Shown one piece after another: positions 28,706 to 40,502 of a DNA stretch of 64,000 bases (position 1 is its first letter; each line of letters starts with the position of its first letter). This stretch comes from Tritrichomonas musculus. Lineage: Eukaryota > Parabasalia > Tritrichomonadida > Tritrichomonadidae. Under the pieces are notes generated by a model. The model searched no databases. It had not been told where the DNA came from and saw only the letters and a list, made by a program, of their open reading frames with translations. The stretch lies in the NCBI GenBank assembly GCA_039105265.1, contig JAPFFF010000013.1:806001-870000 (forward strand), in the 5' to 3' direction. A program made the position numbers and the translations under genes.

Positions 28706-30036
28706 ATTGAAGGAAGATGCAAAACAATCATATATATATATATATATATATAAATTTTTTATCAGATATTTTTTCAATAAGTTATTGCTATGGAAAATCT
28801 AAATTTAAAACTCATTTTGTCTGTCCCAATGACAACACTAAATAAAATCGTAAAAATGAAAATTTCAAATTGAAATTTGCGAAAATGAAAAGATAAAAAG
28901 TTTGCGAAAATGCTTTTTTCTTGCGAATTTACATGCCTATTTAAACATATTTAAAATAATAAATTATAAACTGAAAGTATAATTTGAATACTTTATATGA
29001 TCGTTATCAATTTTTTATATTCATATTCTTGATCATATATACGCTTTTATATTCAAAAAATGGTATGAGTTTTTTCCCAATTGAATTTTTTTAATTTTCA
29101 ATGATTAATGATTTAAAATTGAATAAAAATGGGTTTTACTAAAAAATAGTTTTGCTCTTTTTTTCATTAGGATCGCTTTCTATTTTCATGAAAATTAATA
29201 TAAAAATAATTTTCTTATTGTAAAAAAACAGTTGATACGTACTGCGCTATGTCGTGCTGTTCAATGAGATATGATTAAAAAATAAAAAGTGTAAAAAACC
29301 TTGTTTTGGCGCATAACTGATAATTTTTAATGACAGCTTCTTGTTGTTGAGTGTATTACGTGAAATTTGGTGTTTTTGATTGAAAATTGGTTAAAAATTT
29401 TATATCTGAATAGATCAAATAATATAGCAAATTGTGATGCATATTTAGCGATTGCTTGAAGTTTTTGCTGAGATATTGATGAAAATCGTAAAAAAAAAAG
29501 ATTGGCCAATAAGATTTTGAGATAAAATTTTATAAAATTTTAAAAATGAGAAGAAATATTTTATGTCATAATAATTGAGGGAAAAAATAGTGGTCTGCCT
29601 TTTTACTTTAAGTTTATTATATTTGCCTATTTTTTCAATATAAAATATTTATTCATAAAATTTTTCTCATCTTTAAAGAAGAAAAGAACCAATTTATTTT
29701 TTAAAACAAAAGAGTAAGCAAGATGCTAATCATCAAAGAGGAAAAATAAGTAAGATTAGACATAAAAATTTGTAATTTTATAATTGATAACTTTTATTTA
29801 GAATTCTAAAATAATTTTTATTTCAGAAAGCCTAATTAAATATAGATTCATTGATTTATAAACAAATTGAGCATATGAATCATTTTGATTTGCAGCAAGC
29901 AAGTAATAATGAATTGCTTTATTTATAAATTAAATCAAGATTAAATTGAGCTTCGGATTGATTTTGATATGCAAAGAAATGTAGTAGAATTTTCATTTTC
30001 TTTCAATATATAAATTTGCACATAAAAAATTGAAAA
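28408..30036. other. Intergenic DNA with poly(A) and (TA)n tracts
   Basis: No gene is supported. A run of 34 A lies at 28671-28704, and a (TA) tract at about 28732-28752. Short GCGAAAATG-like phrases recur near 28880. The remainder is plain AT-rich sequence. Confidence 0.6.
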
Positions 30037-32418
30037 TTATTTATGCTCATTCATTAATTTTTCTAGTTCTTCCTGTGGCCTCTTTTCTCCTCTTTCCATA
30101 GCCATTTGATAATATTTCATAGCTTCTTCTTTATTCATTTCGATTCCATTTCCATATTGCAGCATCTTTCCATAATGAAACATTGATGCAGGACAACCTT
30201 TTTCAATTGCCAATTTATACAATTTTATCGCCTCTTTTTTATCCATCTGCACGCCTCCACCATTTTCCAAATTGAAGGCATAATTGTTCATTGCAATTGC
30301 ACTACCTTTTTCAATTGCCATTTTGTAATACTTATTTGCTTCGGCATGATCAACAGGCATTCCTTCACCTGTATCCAACATCATTCCATAACGAACCATT
30401 GAATTCACGTCTCCTTTTTCAATAGCCATTTTGAAATACTTGATTGCCTCTTCTTTATTCATAGATACAACAATTCCATTCTGTAAAGCAAAGCCATAAC
30501 TATACATTGCATCTTCATTGCCCAAATCAGCTGACATTTTGTAATATTTGATTGCTTCTTCTTGATTCATTTGAACTCCATCTCCATTTTGTAAAATATT
30601 TGCATAATTGTTCATTGCAGTAGCATCACCTTTTTCAACTCCCATTTTTAAATATTTAACTGCTTCTTCTTTGTTCATTGGTAAAATTTCTCCTTTAAAT
30701 AACATAGAAGAATAGACATTCATTGCTGTAATGTCGCCCTTTTCAATTGCTTTTTTCATGTATTTGACACCTTCTTTTTTGTCCATTTCATTTTCTGCAT
30801 AGTTAATTAAAATGTATCCACAATTAAAAAACGATGCTACATCATCATTTTCATCTGCTGCTTTTTTATAATAATGAAGTGAATCTTTGATTCTTTTATA
30901 ATGCGTAAATAAAATGTTGCCGCACATTTTTGTTGCTTCTAAAATATCAAGATCAGAAGCAATTTTAAAATAATGAAGAGCTTTATCAATATCAATTGGA
31001 TTCCCCCTTCCACTAGTAAATGTTTGTGCATAATAATATGCAGATGAAGGATATCCTTTATCTGCTGCCATTTTCAAATATTTCAATCCTTCTTTAATTC
31101 TATCTTCATCATCTTCATTATACAAAGCCCAGCCATATGCATCCATTGCAGTTAATTCATCGTTATCTGCAGCAAGTTTCCAATATTTGTCTCTTTTTTC
31201 TTTATCTACAGGAACTCCTTTGCCTACATCATATATACAACCTAAAACAGTATAAGATTTAATGTCACCTTTTTCGGCAGAAATTTTGAGATAATTTATT
31301 ATTTCATCGTTTATTTTTATTCTATCGTCTTCCATAATTAGTAACCAGATACTGTCCATCTCTTTATTTTTAATACGTTCTTCAAGATTTCTAATCTCAT
31401 CTGAAAATTCATCTTGAAGTTCTTTATTTTCATCAAGCATGCTTGATAATAATACATAATGACCAATTCCTTCAAGATTTCCTAGTTCCGCAGACATCTT
31501 TAAATAATTTATGGCTTCTTCTATATTCTTTTCAATACCATCACCAGTAAAAAGCATTAATGCACATTGAACCATTGCATCACAGTCTCCTTTGTCAGCA
31601 GCCATTTTTACAGTATTAAATGATTCTTTTCTGTTGATTTCAATATTCTTAGAATTTTCCTCTTTATTTAATGATTCATCTGTATTTTTATTAGATATAT
31701 CGATTATAAATCTGACTCTTTTTTCTACAATTTTTGTTGGCTTAGATGTTTCTTCTTCTATTATTCGCTCATGTGTGTCATGATCTGCCTCATTCTTTTT
31801 ATTATGCATCGCTGATATTTCCTGTTTTTGATGTTCTCGCATTTTTTCAATTTTAAATTTTTTTTGTGCTTTTATATAATGCAAATTCTGCAACTTCTGT
31901 TGAAGATATTGTTCATCTCTTGAGTTATTTGCATACATATTGCTGGAATTGAGTAACTGCTGATGTTCCGCTTTTAAAGTTTTCTCTTCATCCAAAAGTT
32001 TATTCAATAAAAATTCCAGTTTTTCAATTCTTTGTTCATTTGCTTTGATTTGCTCTTTAATTTCTGATTCTGGTTGATAATCAAGATTTGTAGAAATTTC
32101 ATTAAGTTTGCTTAATTTTTTGTCTATTGTAATGTCTTGCAATGTTTCGATTTCATTGATTAATAAATTATTATCTAAGTATTTTTGTTCAACGGAATTT
32201 ATATCGGCTTTTAATAAAGTAATATCTTTTAAATACCTTTTACATACTTTTATTGGCGATGTGACTGCTTTTTGATCAGAAATTATTGGTAATTGACGAA
32301 CTTGATAAAGTGGTCCTGAAAAGGAAAGACTCGTGTAACTCCTAGGCCTAATGGGGTAATTATAAGGGAGTTGCGAATCAAAACGAAGAGTTGCTGCTTT
32401 TCTTTTCTTCTGTTTCAT
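30037..32418 (-). CDS. Sel1-like repeat protein with N-terminal coiled coil
   Basis: A 793-residue protein from ATG 32418. Residues about 60-215 are strongly helical and coiled-coil-like (QLLNSSNMYANNSRDEQYLQ, FKIEKMREHQKQEISAM). From about residue 265 to 790 run 36-residue Sel1-type repeats such as AMNNYANILQNGDGVQMNQE followed by EAIKYYKMSADLG; about thirteen to fourteen can be seen, some degenerate. Sel1 solenoids scaffold protein complexes, and in trichomonads they are often joined to kinases, but no kinase domain is present here. No signal peptide or membrane segment. The gene is intact, with more than 1.5 kb of non-coding DNA on both sides. Confidence 0.85.
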   Translation of the reverse strand: MKQKKRKAATLRFDSQLPYNYPIRPRSYTSLSFSGPLYQVRQLPIISDQKAVTSPIKVCKRYLKDITLLKADINSVEQKYLDNNLLINEIETLQDITIDKKLSKLNEISTNLDYQPESEIKEQIKANEQRIEKLEFLLNKLLDEEKTLKAEHQQLLNSSNMYANNSRDEQYLQQKLQNLHYIKAQKKFKIEKMREHQKQEISAMHNKKNEADHDTHERIIEEETSKPTKIVEKRVRFIIDISNKNTDESLNKEENSKNIEINRKESFNTVKMAADKGDCDAMVQCALMLFTGDGIEKNIEEAINYLKMSAELGNLEGIGHYVLLSSMLDENKELQDEFSDEIRNLEERIKNKEMDSIWLLIMEDDRIKINDEIINYLKISAEKGDIKSYTVLGCIYDVGKGVPVDKEKRDKYWKLAADNDELTAMDAYGWALYNEDDEDRIKEGLKYLKMAADKGYPSSAYYYAQTFTSGRGNPIDIDKALHYFKIASDLDILEATKMCGNILFTHYKRIKDSLHYYKKAADENDDVASFFNCGYILINYAENEMDKKEGVKYMKKAIEKGDITAMNVYSSMLFKGEILPMNKEEAVKYLKMGVEKGDATAMNNYANILQNGDGVQMNQEEAIKYYKMSADLGNEDAMYSYGFALQNGIVVSMNKEEAIKYFKMAIEKGDVNSMVRYGMMLDTGEGMPVDHAEANKYYKMAIEKGSAIAMNNYAFNLENGGGVQMDKKEAIKLYKLAIEKGCPASMFHYGKMLQYGNGIEMNKEEAMKYYQMAMERGEKRPQEELEKLMNEHK

Positions 32419-34047
32419 GAAATTTGAGGAAATTTCTAAGAAAGCTCACAAATTTTTATCTATTTTTTTATACTTTCATATCTTAATGTTTGAATTATAA
32501 AAACATAAACAAAATGAATAATAATTCTATTTAATGATATATAAATTCAATTATTTATTTTGAAAGATTCAATTTGAAACTTTTAAAATGAAACCCATTA
32601 AAAATGAAGAAAAGTATAAATATTGTGTCTTTCAATTCCTCATTTCAAGTATATATATTGTAAAATGCTTTTTATTAAATTTTTGGCCTTTTCTTACCAT
32701 CGTCTTTTCTCATTCTTACAATAACTTTTCTCAATCTTGCTAACTCCTGCTCCATTTCTCATAATTCTTTTTTCTTTATATTTTTAACAAATAAATCGTT
32801 TAAATTATAGTTGGAGTGATTTATCCTTTGTATTCAATTTAGGTTTTTAAGAGTGGTAAAACAATTGAATACTCATAAAATCTTATAAAATTTTAACATA
32901 TTATTCATTTATCTTTGTCTATATTGAATAATATCACGAATTTTTAAAATAATTAAAAATAAAATTTAATTAATAAAAACAAAATTAATAAATATTTATA
33001 TTTTAAAAGATTCGAAATATTTGCTGATTTTTAAAAAGTGCATATTTGAATTTTTTTTATTGATCGATAAGCCATTTGTAATGTCATAATGATAAATATC
33101 CATAATAAATTGTTTGATTTTTTTCAAGTTTTAATTTATGAATGGTCCAAATCATTATTTATCATGTAAATTGTTTGCAAAATCTTGGAAAATTGGCAAA
33201 TAGATTTCAAAACCTATACCTATCATTTATAAAATAAATAAGGATAAATATATATTATTATTTATTTTTTAATTTACAACTACCAATTTTGTTATATATA
33301 TAATTTAAAATGTATCAATTGTAAATTTTTATTTCTCAATTAAACTGAAAATTCAACTTTTTACATAATATGAGATTAATAATGATAGATAAAATCAAAT
33401 TATATCTTATTCTATTATATTTATAGAAATAAAACATAATAATAACCTTAAATGTAATCATTGTAAGAAAATAACTTAAATATCCATACAGATAAAATGA
33501 TTTTAATTTTGAATACATATTAAAATTTGGTTATTCAATGAGAAAAAAATACAAATATATTATTGTTATTATAGTAAATTATTAAATTTTTAGTTGCAAA
33601 CATACTTAATTATGATAACAAAATATAATATTAAAACATAATTATTTTATACTTAATAATTATGGAGTTTTATCTATCTAATGTAAGGTTGCCCACCCTC
33701 TCATTTTTCTTAAACTCAAAAGCCAGTTCGAAAATTTTTCTCACAATTTTTTCGAACTTTTTCATTTACTCACAATTTTATTTTTTATTTTATTTTAATT
33801 TGTGAGAATGCTCTGCATTTAAAAAATGACTTGATCCATACAGTTATACTCATTCAAGAATGTAGTTTAAAAGAAAAAATCACATTATAAACTTTTAATT
33901 TTAGCAAGATCCATCAATTTATAAGTATATATTAAAATTAAAATTAAAAAATTGATATTTGGATCAATAGTCTTTTGATAGATATTTTACTTTCATTCTC
34001 ATTCAATATTTTTGAAAATATTTGAATTGATTATTTATTTCCTATCA
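32419..34047. other. AT-rich intergenic DNA
   Basis: No gene. Low-complexity AAT/TTA sequence with rare GC islands; the only GC-rich phrase is GGTTGCCCACCCTCTC at about 33687. Nothing further is supported. Confidence 0.55.
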
Positions 34048-35022
34048 ATGATAAAAACTCAAAATGTCTTTAAATGCTTTTTTGTTATTTCGTTGATTCT
34101 TTTTGTTTTGGGTAAAATCGATAAACCAAAAAATATCAAACTAAAATTCAAAGGCAAATTCTTTAATCTTCAAAAAAATGATTCAAAAATCTCACCTCAG
34201 CAAAATTCTTCTTTTTTATTGGATCATCGAGAACCGTCAAACTTTTCTCTTCCAAAAAATTTCCATGTTCGCAATTCATTTCGACACGGAGGACTTTGCA
34301 TAGCCTTATTATCATCAAACCGACCCGAATACCTGAGTAAAACGCTCCCGGCATTCCTTGAATACATATACAAATATGAGCCAAACTTAGACTACACATT
34401 AGTTTGGGTTGATACAGCCACAAATAATATAGGTCAATTAAATATAGAACTTGACGAGAGATTCCATTTTGATAAGAAAGTATTCTTATCCACTTTTGCT
34501 AGAAGCAAAATTTATGAAGGAGTCACAGCCTCGTATAAATTAGCATTGAGTCTTTGTGAAAAGAATGATTATTTCATGCCTTTTGAAGAAGATTGGCTCC
34601 TTATCGACAGCCCAACAAAAGGATTCCTTCAGATAACAATGAGTGTTCTAGAGAAAGCTCCACATTCATTGATGGGAATTGTGTTTAAAGAAACAGAGCA
34701 AAAAGAAGGTCCAAGTGATCCTCTACTTGTTGAAGTTGGCGGTGATGTTTACAACGTCACATGCCAGAAGAAAAGAGGATTCCAGTTTGTTAACGGGGCG
34801 TCAATCTATAGAATGTCCAACATGAAAGAAATGACAAAAGATGGCGTGAATGAAAAAACATCATTTGAATTGTCATGCACTGAAGTGGCTAGGACGCTTG
34901 GCATGTATTTCGGCTTCATAGATTTCGTGGAAAATTGTACCAAGCCAAAAGGAGATTGTTATGGCGTTTTTCGTCATATAGGAAGAAGATCAATGGCGTG
35001 GGGAGTAATGAGGAAAGATTAA
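34048..35022 (+). CDS. Type II membrane glycosyltransferase-like protein
   Basis: A 324-residue protein. The upstream frame begins at a TTG, so ATG 34048 is chosen. It opens with a signal-anchor (FKCFFVISLILFVLG, about residues 8-22) and a basic stem, the layout of a Golgi type II enzyme. The lumenal part looks like a GT-A fold: CIALLSSNRPEYLSKTLPAF (nucleotide-sugar N-terminal strand), YTLVWVDTATNN, then YFMPFEEDWLL, where the acidic EED may serve as the DxD-type metal site. The FVNGASIYRM stretch and C-terminal Cys residues fit the same view. Donor and acceptor are unknown. Confidence 0.65.
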   Translation: MIKTQNVFKCFFVISLILFVLGKIDKPKNIKLKFKGKFFNLQKNDSKISPQQNSSFLLDHREPSNFSLPKNFHVRNSFRHGGLCIALLSSNRPEYLSKTLPAFLEYIYKYEPNLDYTLVWVDTATNNIGQLNIELDERFHFDKKVFLSTFARSKIYEGVTASYKLALSLCEKNDYFMPFEEDWLLIDSPTKGFLQITMSVLEKAPHSLMGIVFKETEQKEGPSDPLLVEVGGDVYNVTCQKKRGFQFVNGASIYRMSNMKEMTKDGVNEKTSFELSCTEVARTLGMYFGFIDFVENCTKPKGDCYGVFRHIGRRSMAWGVMRKD

Positions 35023-35204
35023 AGAATTAATGATGTAATCTTCTTCTTTCCAGATTAAAGAGATAATAAAAAAATTTATATATATTTTTTTTATTTAGTT
35101 TTCAAGATTTTATATTATCCAAAAACTGAAAAGACTAAAAGAAAAAGAAGCATCAACAACAGGAAATAATAAATTTGACTGTCTAAAAAAAACTTTTTTT
35201 TTTT

Positions 35205-37553
35205 TGGGAATACTTATCGCCTCCGATACTTATTGACCCCGGAGGTTAAGGTCAATATTGACCCCGATCGTACATCAGAAAATTCCGAAACTTTTTTGCA
35301 CTTTTGCAAAAAATGCCATGAGTAGCTATATTCTTTCAAAATCACAAAAGATTCATTTTATTATAAGAGATGCATTCTATACTTATTACAGTTCACCCAG
35401 ATTGCGTATTTTATTTCAATTTAGCTAATATTTAATTTAAATTAAGATGATGATTTTAGTTTTTCTTGCTAGAAAGTAACAAAAAGAATGATTGATAATA
35501 TATAAAATACTTGTGAATGCTTGTTTATTAGTGAGTGCTTATAATAAAAATCATTATCAACTTACAGTCTTTTCGGTTTGATAGTGGAAAAATTCAATTT
35601 GATAGTGGAAAAGTTCATTTTGATAGTGGAAAAATTCAATTTGATAGTGGAAAAGTTCATTTTGATAGTGGAAAAATCGTAAACAAACAATAATTTGTTA
35701 TAAATTATTGTTTTTTAAAATGATTAATACATATATATTATATTTATTACATTCATTAATCAGATAAACAATTAATAAAATGATAATCAGAAAAAAAAAT
35801 TTGTTCCATTAAGCATTTATTCTATAATTATAATATGATATATATTTATTTCTTTTAATATATAAAATAAATAAAATTATTAATTAAATCAATTTTTAAT
35901 ATAGATATTTGTGTTTTATTTTTTTACTATGACAAATGAAATGAAAATTTTTTTCAATTTTTTAAAATAGAACACATGAAAAAATCATTAGTGATCCATT
36001 AAATGAATCTTCACCAAAAATAGCTTGGGAATTAATGATAAAATAATGGGAAGATATGCTTGAATTATTTCCCAAAGTGTTTGACAATGTGTAATAAGTA
36101 AAAACAAAGATTGCAGATTTGAATAAATTATACATAAATCAAATATTATTATATAATCTAATATTTATGTATCAAACATAAAAAAATATCTTTTGTTTTT
36201 TAAGAAAAAACCATTTTTTGTTAACAAACTAATGGATAAAGAACTTTTTCATTTCATTTGTCATAGTAAAAAAATAAAACACAAATATCTATATTAAAAA
36301 TTGATTTAATTAATAATTTTATTTATTTTATATATTAAAAGAAATAAATATATATCATATTATAATTATAGAATAAATGCTTAATGGAACAAATTTTTTT
36401 TTCTGATTATCATTTTATTAATTGTTTATCTGATTAATGAATGTAATAAATATAATATATATGTATTAATCATTTTAAAAAACAATAATTTATAACAAAT
36501 TATTGTTTGTTTACGATTTTTCCACTATCAAAATGAACTTTTCCACTATCAAATTGAATTTTTCCACTATCAAAATGAACTTTTCCACTATCAAATTGAA
36601 TTTTTCCACTATCAAACCGAAAAGACTGTATACTAAAATAATACGTTTTAATCTTGAAAAAATATAGGGAGTCCAACGATAGAAATTTTTTTCATATGAA
36701 TAAAAAATAAAAAAATTTAATTAAAAATAATCTATAAATCATTTTATATATAAATTATATTTTATTTTTGAAAATTTTCTATGAGGAGTCGAGAGTGCTC
36801 TTTTTTAAATTTCTGAAGCTTTGTTTGAAATAATCAAAAACATTTCCCATATAAACAATGAGGAAAATGATATATTAAATAAACACATATATACAAAATT
36901 AGATTAAATATTAAGAAATTGATAAAATGTCGTTAAATAATGAAAAAAAGTTAATCTTATTGATTCAAATTAGAAAATTCAATTTTTATTTAATTAAATT
37001 TGAATTCTTCGCTGTAGAAATAGAAATAAAATCTAATTAATGAATATTAACATACCAAGAATGTATTTTTAAAATTGTTGATATTTGATAAACAAATATT
37101 TCTATTGAGTAAGCTATTATACTTCATGAATACTTCTTAACTATTATTTAACGATAAAAATCAAAAAATCTGAAAAAATATTATAAATTGGTACTCGAAT
37201 AACAACTTTATTATAAAAATTAAGAAAAAATTGTTTAAACAGAGTCTGTGAATTTTTAAAAGGGAAATCTCGACTCCTGATAGACATTTTGGGAAAATAA
37301 ATATACCAATATTTATGATTAATTTTATGTATATTAATTATGATAATTTTATTACTAATATATAAAGAATTAATTTGAATTAAATTTTCTGAGCAATTTA
37401 ATCGTTGGAGTACCTATGAAAAAATATGAAAAAAGCATGAGTAGCTTCTCATGCAAAAAGTGAAAAAAGTTTCGAAATTTTTTTCTGATGTACGATTCAA
37501 GGTCAATATTGACCTTAACCTCCGGGGTCAATAAGTATAAAGTATTCCCCATT
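35205..37553. mobile_element. 2.35-kb DNA element with about 120-bp terminal inverted repeats
   Basis: The left terminus at 35205-35330 and right terminus at about 37434-37553 are inverted copies, sharing TTGACCCCGGAGGTTAAGGT, CAATATTGACC, CGTACATCAGAAA and CGAAACTTTTTT. No transposase frame survives inside. The interior is AT-rich apart from a second, complete foldback element (35565-36628) inserted into it. The termini resemble the B arm of the small element at 22.6 kb, so one family is represented at both places. Class not established. Confidence 0.75.
35565..36628. mobile_element. Foldback element with 383-bp inverted arms and TA target duplication
   Basis: The arms 35565-35947 and 36246-36628 are near-perfect inverted copies of equal length. 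The ends read CAGTCTTTTCGG...CCGAAAAGACTG and are flanked by TA on both sides (35563-35564, 36629-36630), as in Tc1/mariner insertions. Each arm carries five tandem copies of a 21-bp TTTGATAGTGGAAAA-type unit. The 298-bp centre has a protein-like scrap (ESSPKIAWELMIK) but no usable frame, so the element is non-autonomous. It is nested inside the 35.2-37.6 kb element and is therefore younger. Confidence 0.85.
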
Positions 37554-37720
37554 TTTTGGAGGTAAAGTGAATAAAATTTTTTTAAAAAAAATTCCTTATA
37601 TTAATATATTTTATTAATTATATTCCATATTATATAAAAATTATTTAATGAAAGAGTTTTATTCGTTAGGTGGAGTTTTATGAGATTTTTTTTTATTTTT
37701 CGTAAACCATTGAAATTAGA

Positions 37721-38177
37721 CTTGTTATTCTCCGATTCTCGAGATCGATAATTGATTGACTTTTTGATATCGATACATAAATATACACAGATTCTCGAGA
37801 TCGAGAATTTTTTTTCTCAGCTTTTGATATGAGATTTTTCAATTAAACTTTTTGATAAATATATGATCGTATTTCATTCTCAAATATTTCATAAAAAAGA
37901 ATGTATTTTTTGATTTTAATCCTAAAATAAACATCAATACATTATATTATATATTTTTAAATATTACAAAATCACAAATACAAATTATAAAAAAAGATAA
38001 TTCTGTTTGAGATCTCGAGATCTCAGTAATTGATATCAAATTTACAATTATTTTCATATCACATTTCATATCTGATATCTTGATAATCGATAATCTCGAT
38101 ATCAGATTTTTAAACTGATAATCGAGTATCAGATGTAAAAAAGTGACGTTTTTGATATCGATTCTCAAAATAACAAG
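37721..38177 (-). mobile_element. MITE-like repeat, copy B (inverted relative to 11786-12254)
   Basis: A 457-bp element with inverted ends (CTTGTTATTCTCC at the left; the right end reads CTTGTTATTTTGAG on the other strand). Block by block it matches copy A on the opposite strand, including TGATATCGATACATAAATAT and AATGTATTTTTTGATTTTAA. The open frame on its minus strand is compositional. The stretch 38178-38585 beyond it is AT-rich with no gene. Confidence 0.75.
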
Positions 38178-38585
38178 TTTAATTGAAATTAAAAATTCAT
38201 CATTTTTTTTTTTCTTTATCAATTAATACCTTGTAGAGATAGATTTCTGTGTTTCCAATTTTGTCCAAATTTTATTATAACTTTTTCAAAACAATACCGT
38301 TTATTAAAAAATTTTATTTTGTCAAATGTTAAGCAAGTGCAATTAACCCAAGACTACGATTTATTATATTATTTTTTAATTCAAAAAATCAATCCACTAG
38401 TTCTGGAAATTTATCAAGACTAAAAAAAAGAAAAAAAAAAAAATATTCCGAAACGATGTATCATTTTTTATTGATAGTGGAAACTTTCAATCTATGCATA
38501 AATATGAACATATTTTTTATTGTTTCTCCTCAAACTTCTTTTTTATCTTTTTTAGTGTATTCTGTTGTATTTTATCTACAGGAGT

Positions 38586-40103
38586 TCATTTCTTTCGAAC
38601 GATATTAATTTTTGCATTATTACAAATGAATAATGAAATTTTTTTTGATACTTTATGAAAGGCTTTTTGATCAATATTAATTGACTCCGCATTTGGCAAA
38701 GAAATCAAACAAAAAGAAAAACAATCAGTAAAGCAATTGCTACCAATAGAAATACTTGAAGATAGGATTTCTACAGAAATAAGTCGATCACACAAATTAA
38801 ACACAGAAGATGAAATGCATTTTATGTTGGCTGGAATTATTATGTTTTTCATTTTGCAGCCAACAAAAACTTCATAATTCAAAGTCGTTAGATTTGAATT
38901 TTCTTCAAATGAAAGTTTATGAATTTTTGAGCAATGAAAAGCTCTTTCACTAATAAAATTAACAGAAGAAGGAATAACAACATCATCCAGATAAGTGCTT
39001 TCAAATGCTTCATATCCAATAAATGACAATTTTGATTTTGGTAAAAAAACAATATTTTCGAGAGAAGAACTTGAAAAAGCCGATCTTTGAATAGTTTCGG
39101 TTGAAGGAGGGATTTTGATATCATATAATGAAGAATCAAAGAAAGCAAAACTATCAATTAACGTAAGTTGTGAATCTGGTTCAAAATCAACCAATTCAAT
39201 AACTGAATTTTCAAATGCAAAGGAACTTATTACCTTTATATAAGAAGGAAATAAAATTTCAACGATGTCTTTTGTTGCGTAATAAAAAATGCTGTAATTA
39301 TCATCATCGATTGATGATTTCCCAATAAGACAACAATTTTCAAATAAAGATGAAAACAATTTATTTTCAGGCGAAACAATGATTTCTTCAACATTTTTCA
39401 GATCTTCACACCAGCCTTCTTGTAAAACTTCCAATTTTGCCGGAATGACCAATTTTTGAATTGGACAATTTGAGAAAGCGCATTTTCCAATTGAAAACAA
39501 GTCTGAATCATCAGGTATTTCGATCGATGTGAGATCGATGCACTCATCAAATGTGGATGAATGAATGTATTTAATAAAGGAAGGAATTTTTATTTCTTTC
39601 GCGTCTCGTCGAACAAAAGAAAGAACATCATAAATGTCACTTTTTGGATCGGATTTGCCAATTATCATTTTATTATCAATATACATGTAGTTTTTGTTTT
39701 TGGGAGATATTTTAATGTACTTTAAATTCTTGGTTTCACTACACCAGCCATCTTCAAGTAATTCAAGACTCGCTGGAATTGAAAGACTTTCAATAAAAGA
39801 GCTATTAAATGAATCACTGTGAATGCAAATTAGCTCAGAATCATCTGTAAACGAAATAGATTTTATATTTTTATTGGACTTTAATGGATATTGGGGATAT
39901 GAGAGAATATCAGTTATTATATATTCTCTTGACTGATAAGTTACCGATTTTTTAATTATAAAATCTTTTCCTTTTTTTAATGCAAAGAGATGAGCTGTAA
40001 AAGTTTCGGTATCTAAATTAAAAACTAATCCATCTTCAGTTTCATATTTTTCCATTATTTTGATTAAATTTTGACAAGAATAAATAGTCTTTGAATTTTT
40101 CAT
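38586..40103 (-). CDS. Cytosolic BspA-type leucine-rich repeat protein (505 aa)
   Basis: From ATG 40103, with an alternative MEKYETEDGLVFNL start 16 codons in. There is no signal peptide or membrane anchor. After a leader domain of about 70 residues come LRR_5/BspA-type repeats to the end, for example FTDDSELICIHSDSFNSSFI, IEIPDDSDLFSIGKCAFSNC and VIPSSVNFISERAFHCSKI. Two repeats are interrupted by inserts of about 45 residues with the phrase ISPKNKNYMYIDN or VSPENKLFSSLF, a pattern seen in this family. A protein-binding solenoid is expected; partner unknown. Intact. Confidence 0.8.
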   Translation of the reverse strand: MKNSKTIYSCQNLIKIMEKYETEDGLVFNLDTETFTAHLFALKKGKDFIIKKSVTYQSREYIITDILSYPQYPLKSNKNIKSISFTDDSELICIHSDSFNSSFIESLSIPASLELLEDGWCSETKNLKYIKISPKNKNYMYIDNKMIIGKSDPKSDIYDVLSFVRRDAKEIKIPSFIKYIHSSTFDECIDLTSIEIPDDSDLFSIGKCAFSNCPIQKLVIPAKLEVLQEGWCEDLKNVEEIIVSPENKLFSSLFENCCLIGKSSIDDDNYSIFYYATKDIVEILFPSYIKVISSFAFENSVIELVDFEPDSQLTLIDSFAFFDSSLYDIKIPPSTETIQRSAFSSSSLENIVFLPKSKLSFIGYEAFESTYLDDVVIPSSVNFISERAFHCSKIHKLSFEENSNLTTLNYEVFVGCKMKNIIIPANIKCISSSVFNLCDRLISVEILSSSISIGSNCFTDCFSFCLISLPNAESINIDQKAFHKVSKKISLFICNNAKINIVRKK

Positions 40104-40502
40104 CGTTCTTTAAAAAATAATTATATCTCGAAAAAATAATAAATAATGCCCAAAAACAAATTTGAATAAGAAACTTTTATAGATATTAACAATAAAATAT
40201 CGTGTTATAACTTTATATTTTTGAATACTGGTTATGAATTTTTATAAATCTTTATTTGGGCAAATATTTTCAATGGCTTATTATTACTTACTATTTCAGT
40301 TACCAAATGATTCATTCCCCAATTAATTTTACATTTACATAATAAATAACAACATATATATCTTCAATTCTTGTGTTAAAATCATGATAAAATTGATATT
40401 TTTTTAAAAGAATAATTATTTTACCTATTCTCAAGATCGATAATTGATTTACCTTCTGATATCTATAAATAAATACAAATAAATGAATAAAAATTAAGTT
40501 TA
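40104..40502. repeat. AT-rich gap with a short third MITE fragment
   Basis: About 40427-40480 holds TTCTCAAGATCGATAATTGA followed by a GATATCTATAAATAAATAC-like phrase, matching one end of the 11.8/37.7 kb MITE. The rest of the gap shows nothing. Confidence 0.45.

Noticed and set aside
37947-38222. 91-codon minus-strand frame in the MITE
   Set aside because: It mirrors the repeat's GATATC-rich composition and is broken in the other copy.
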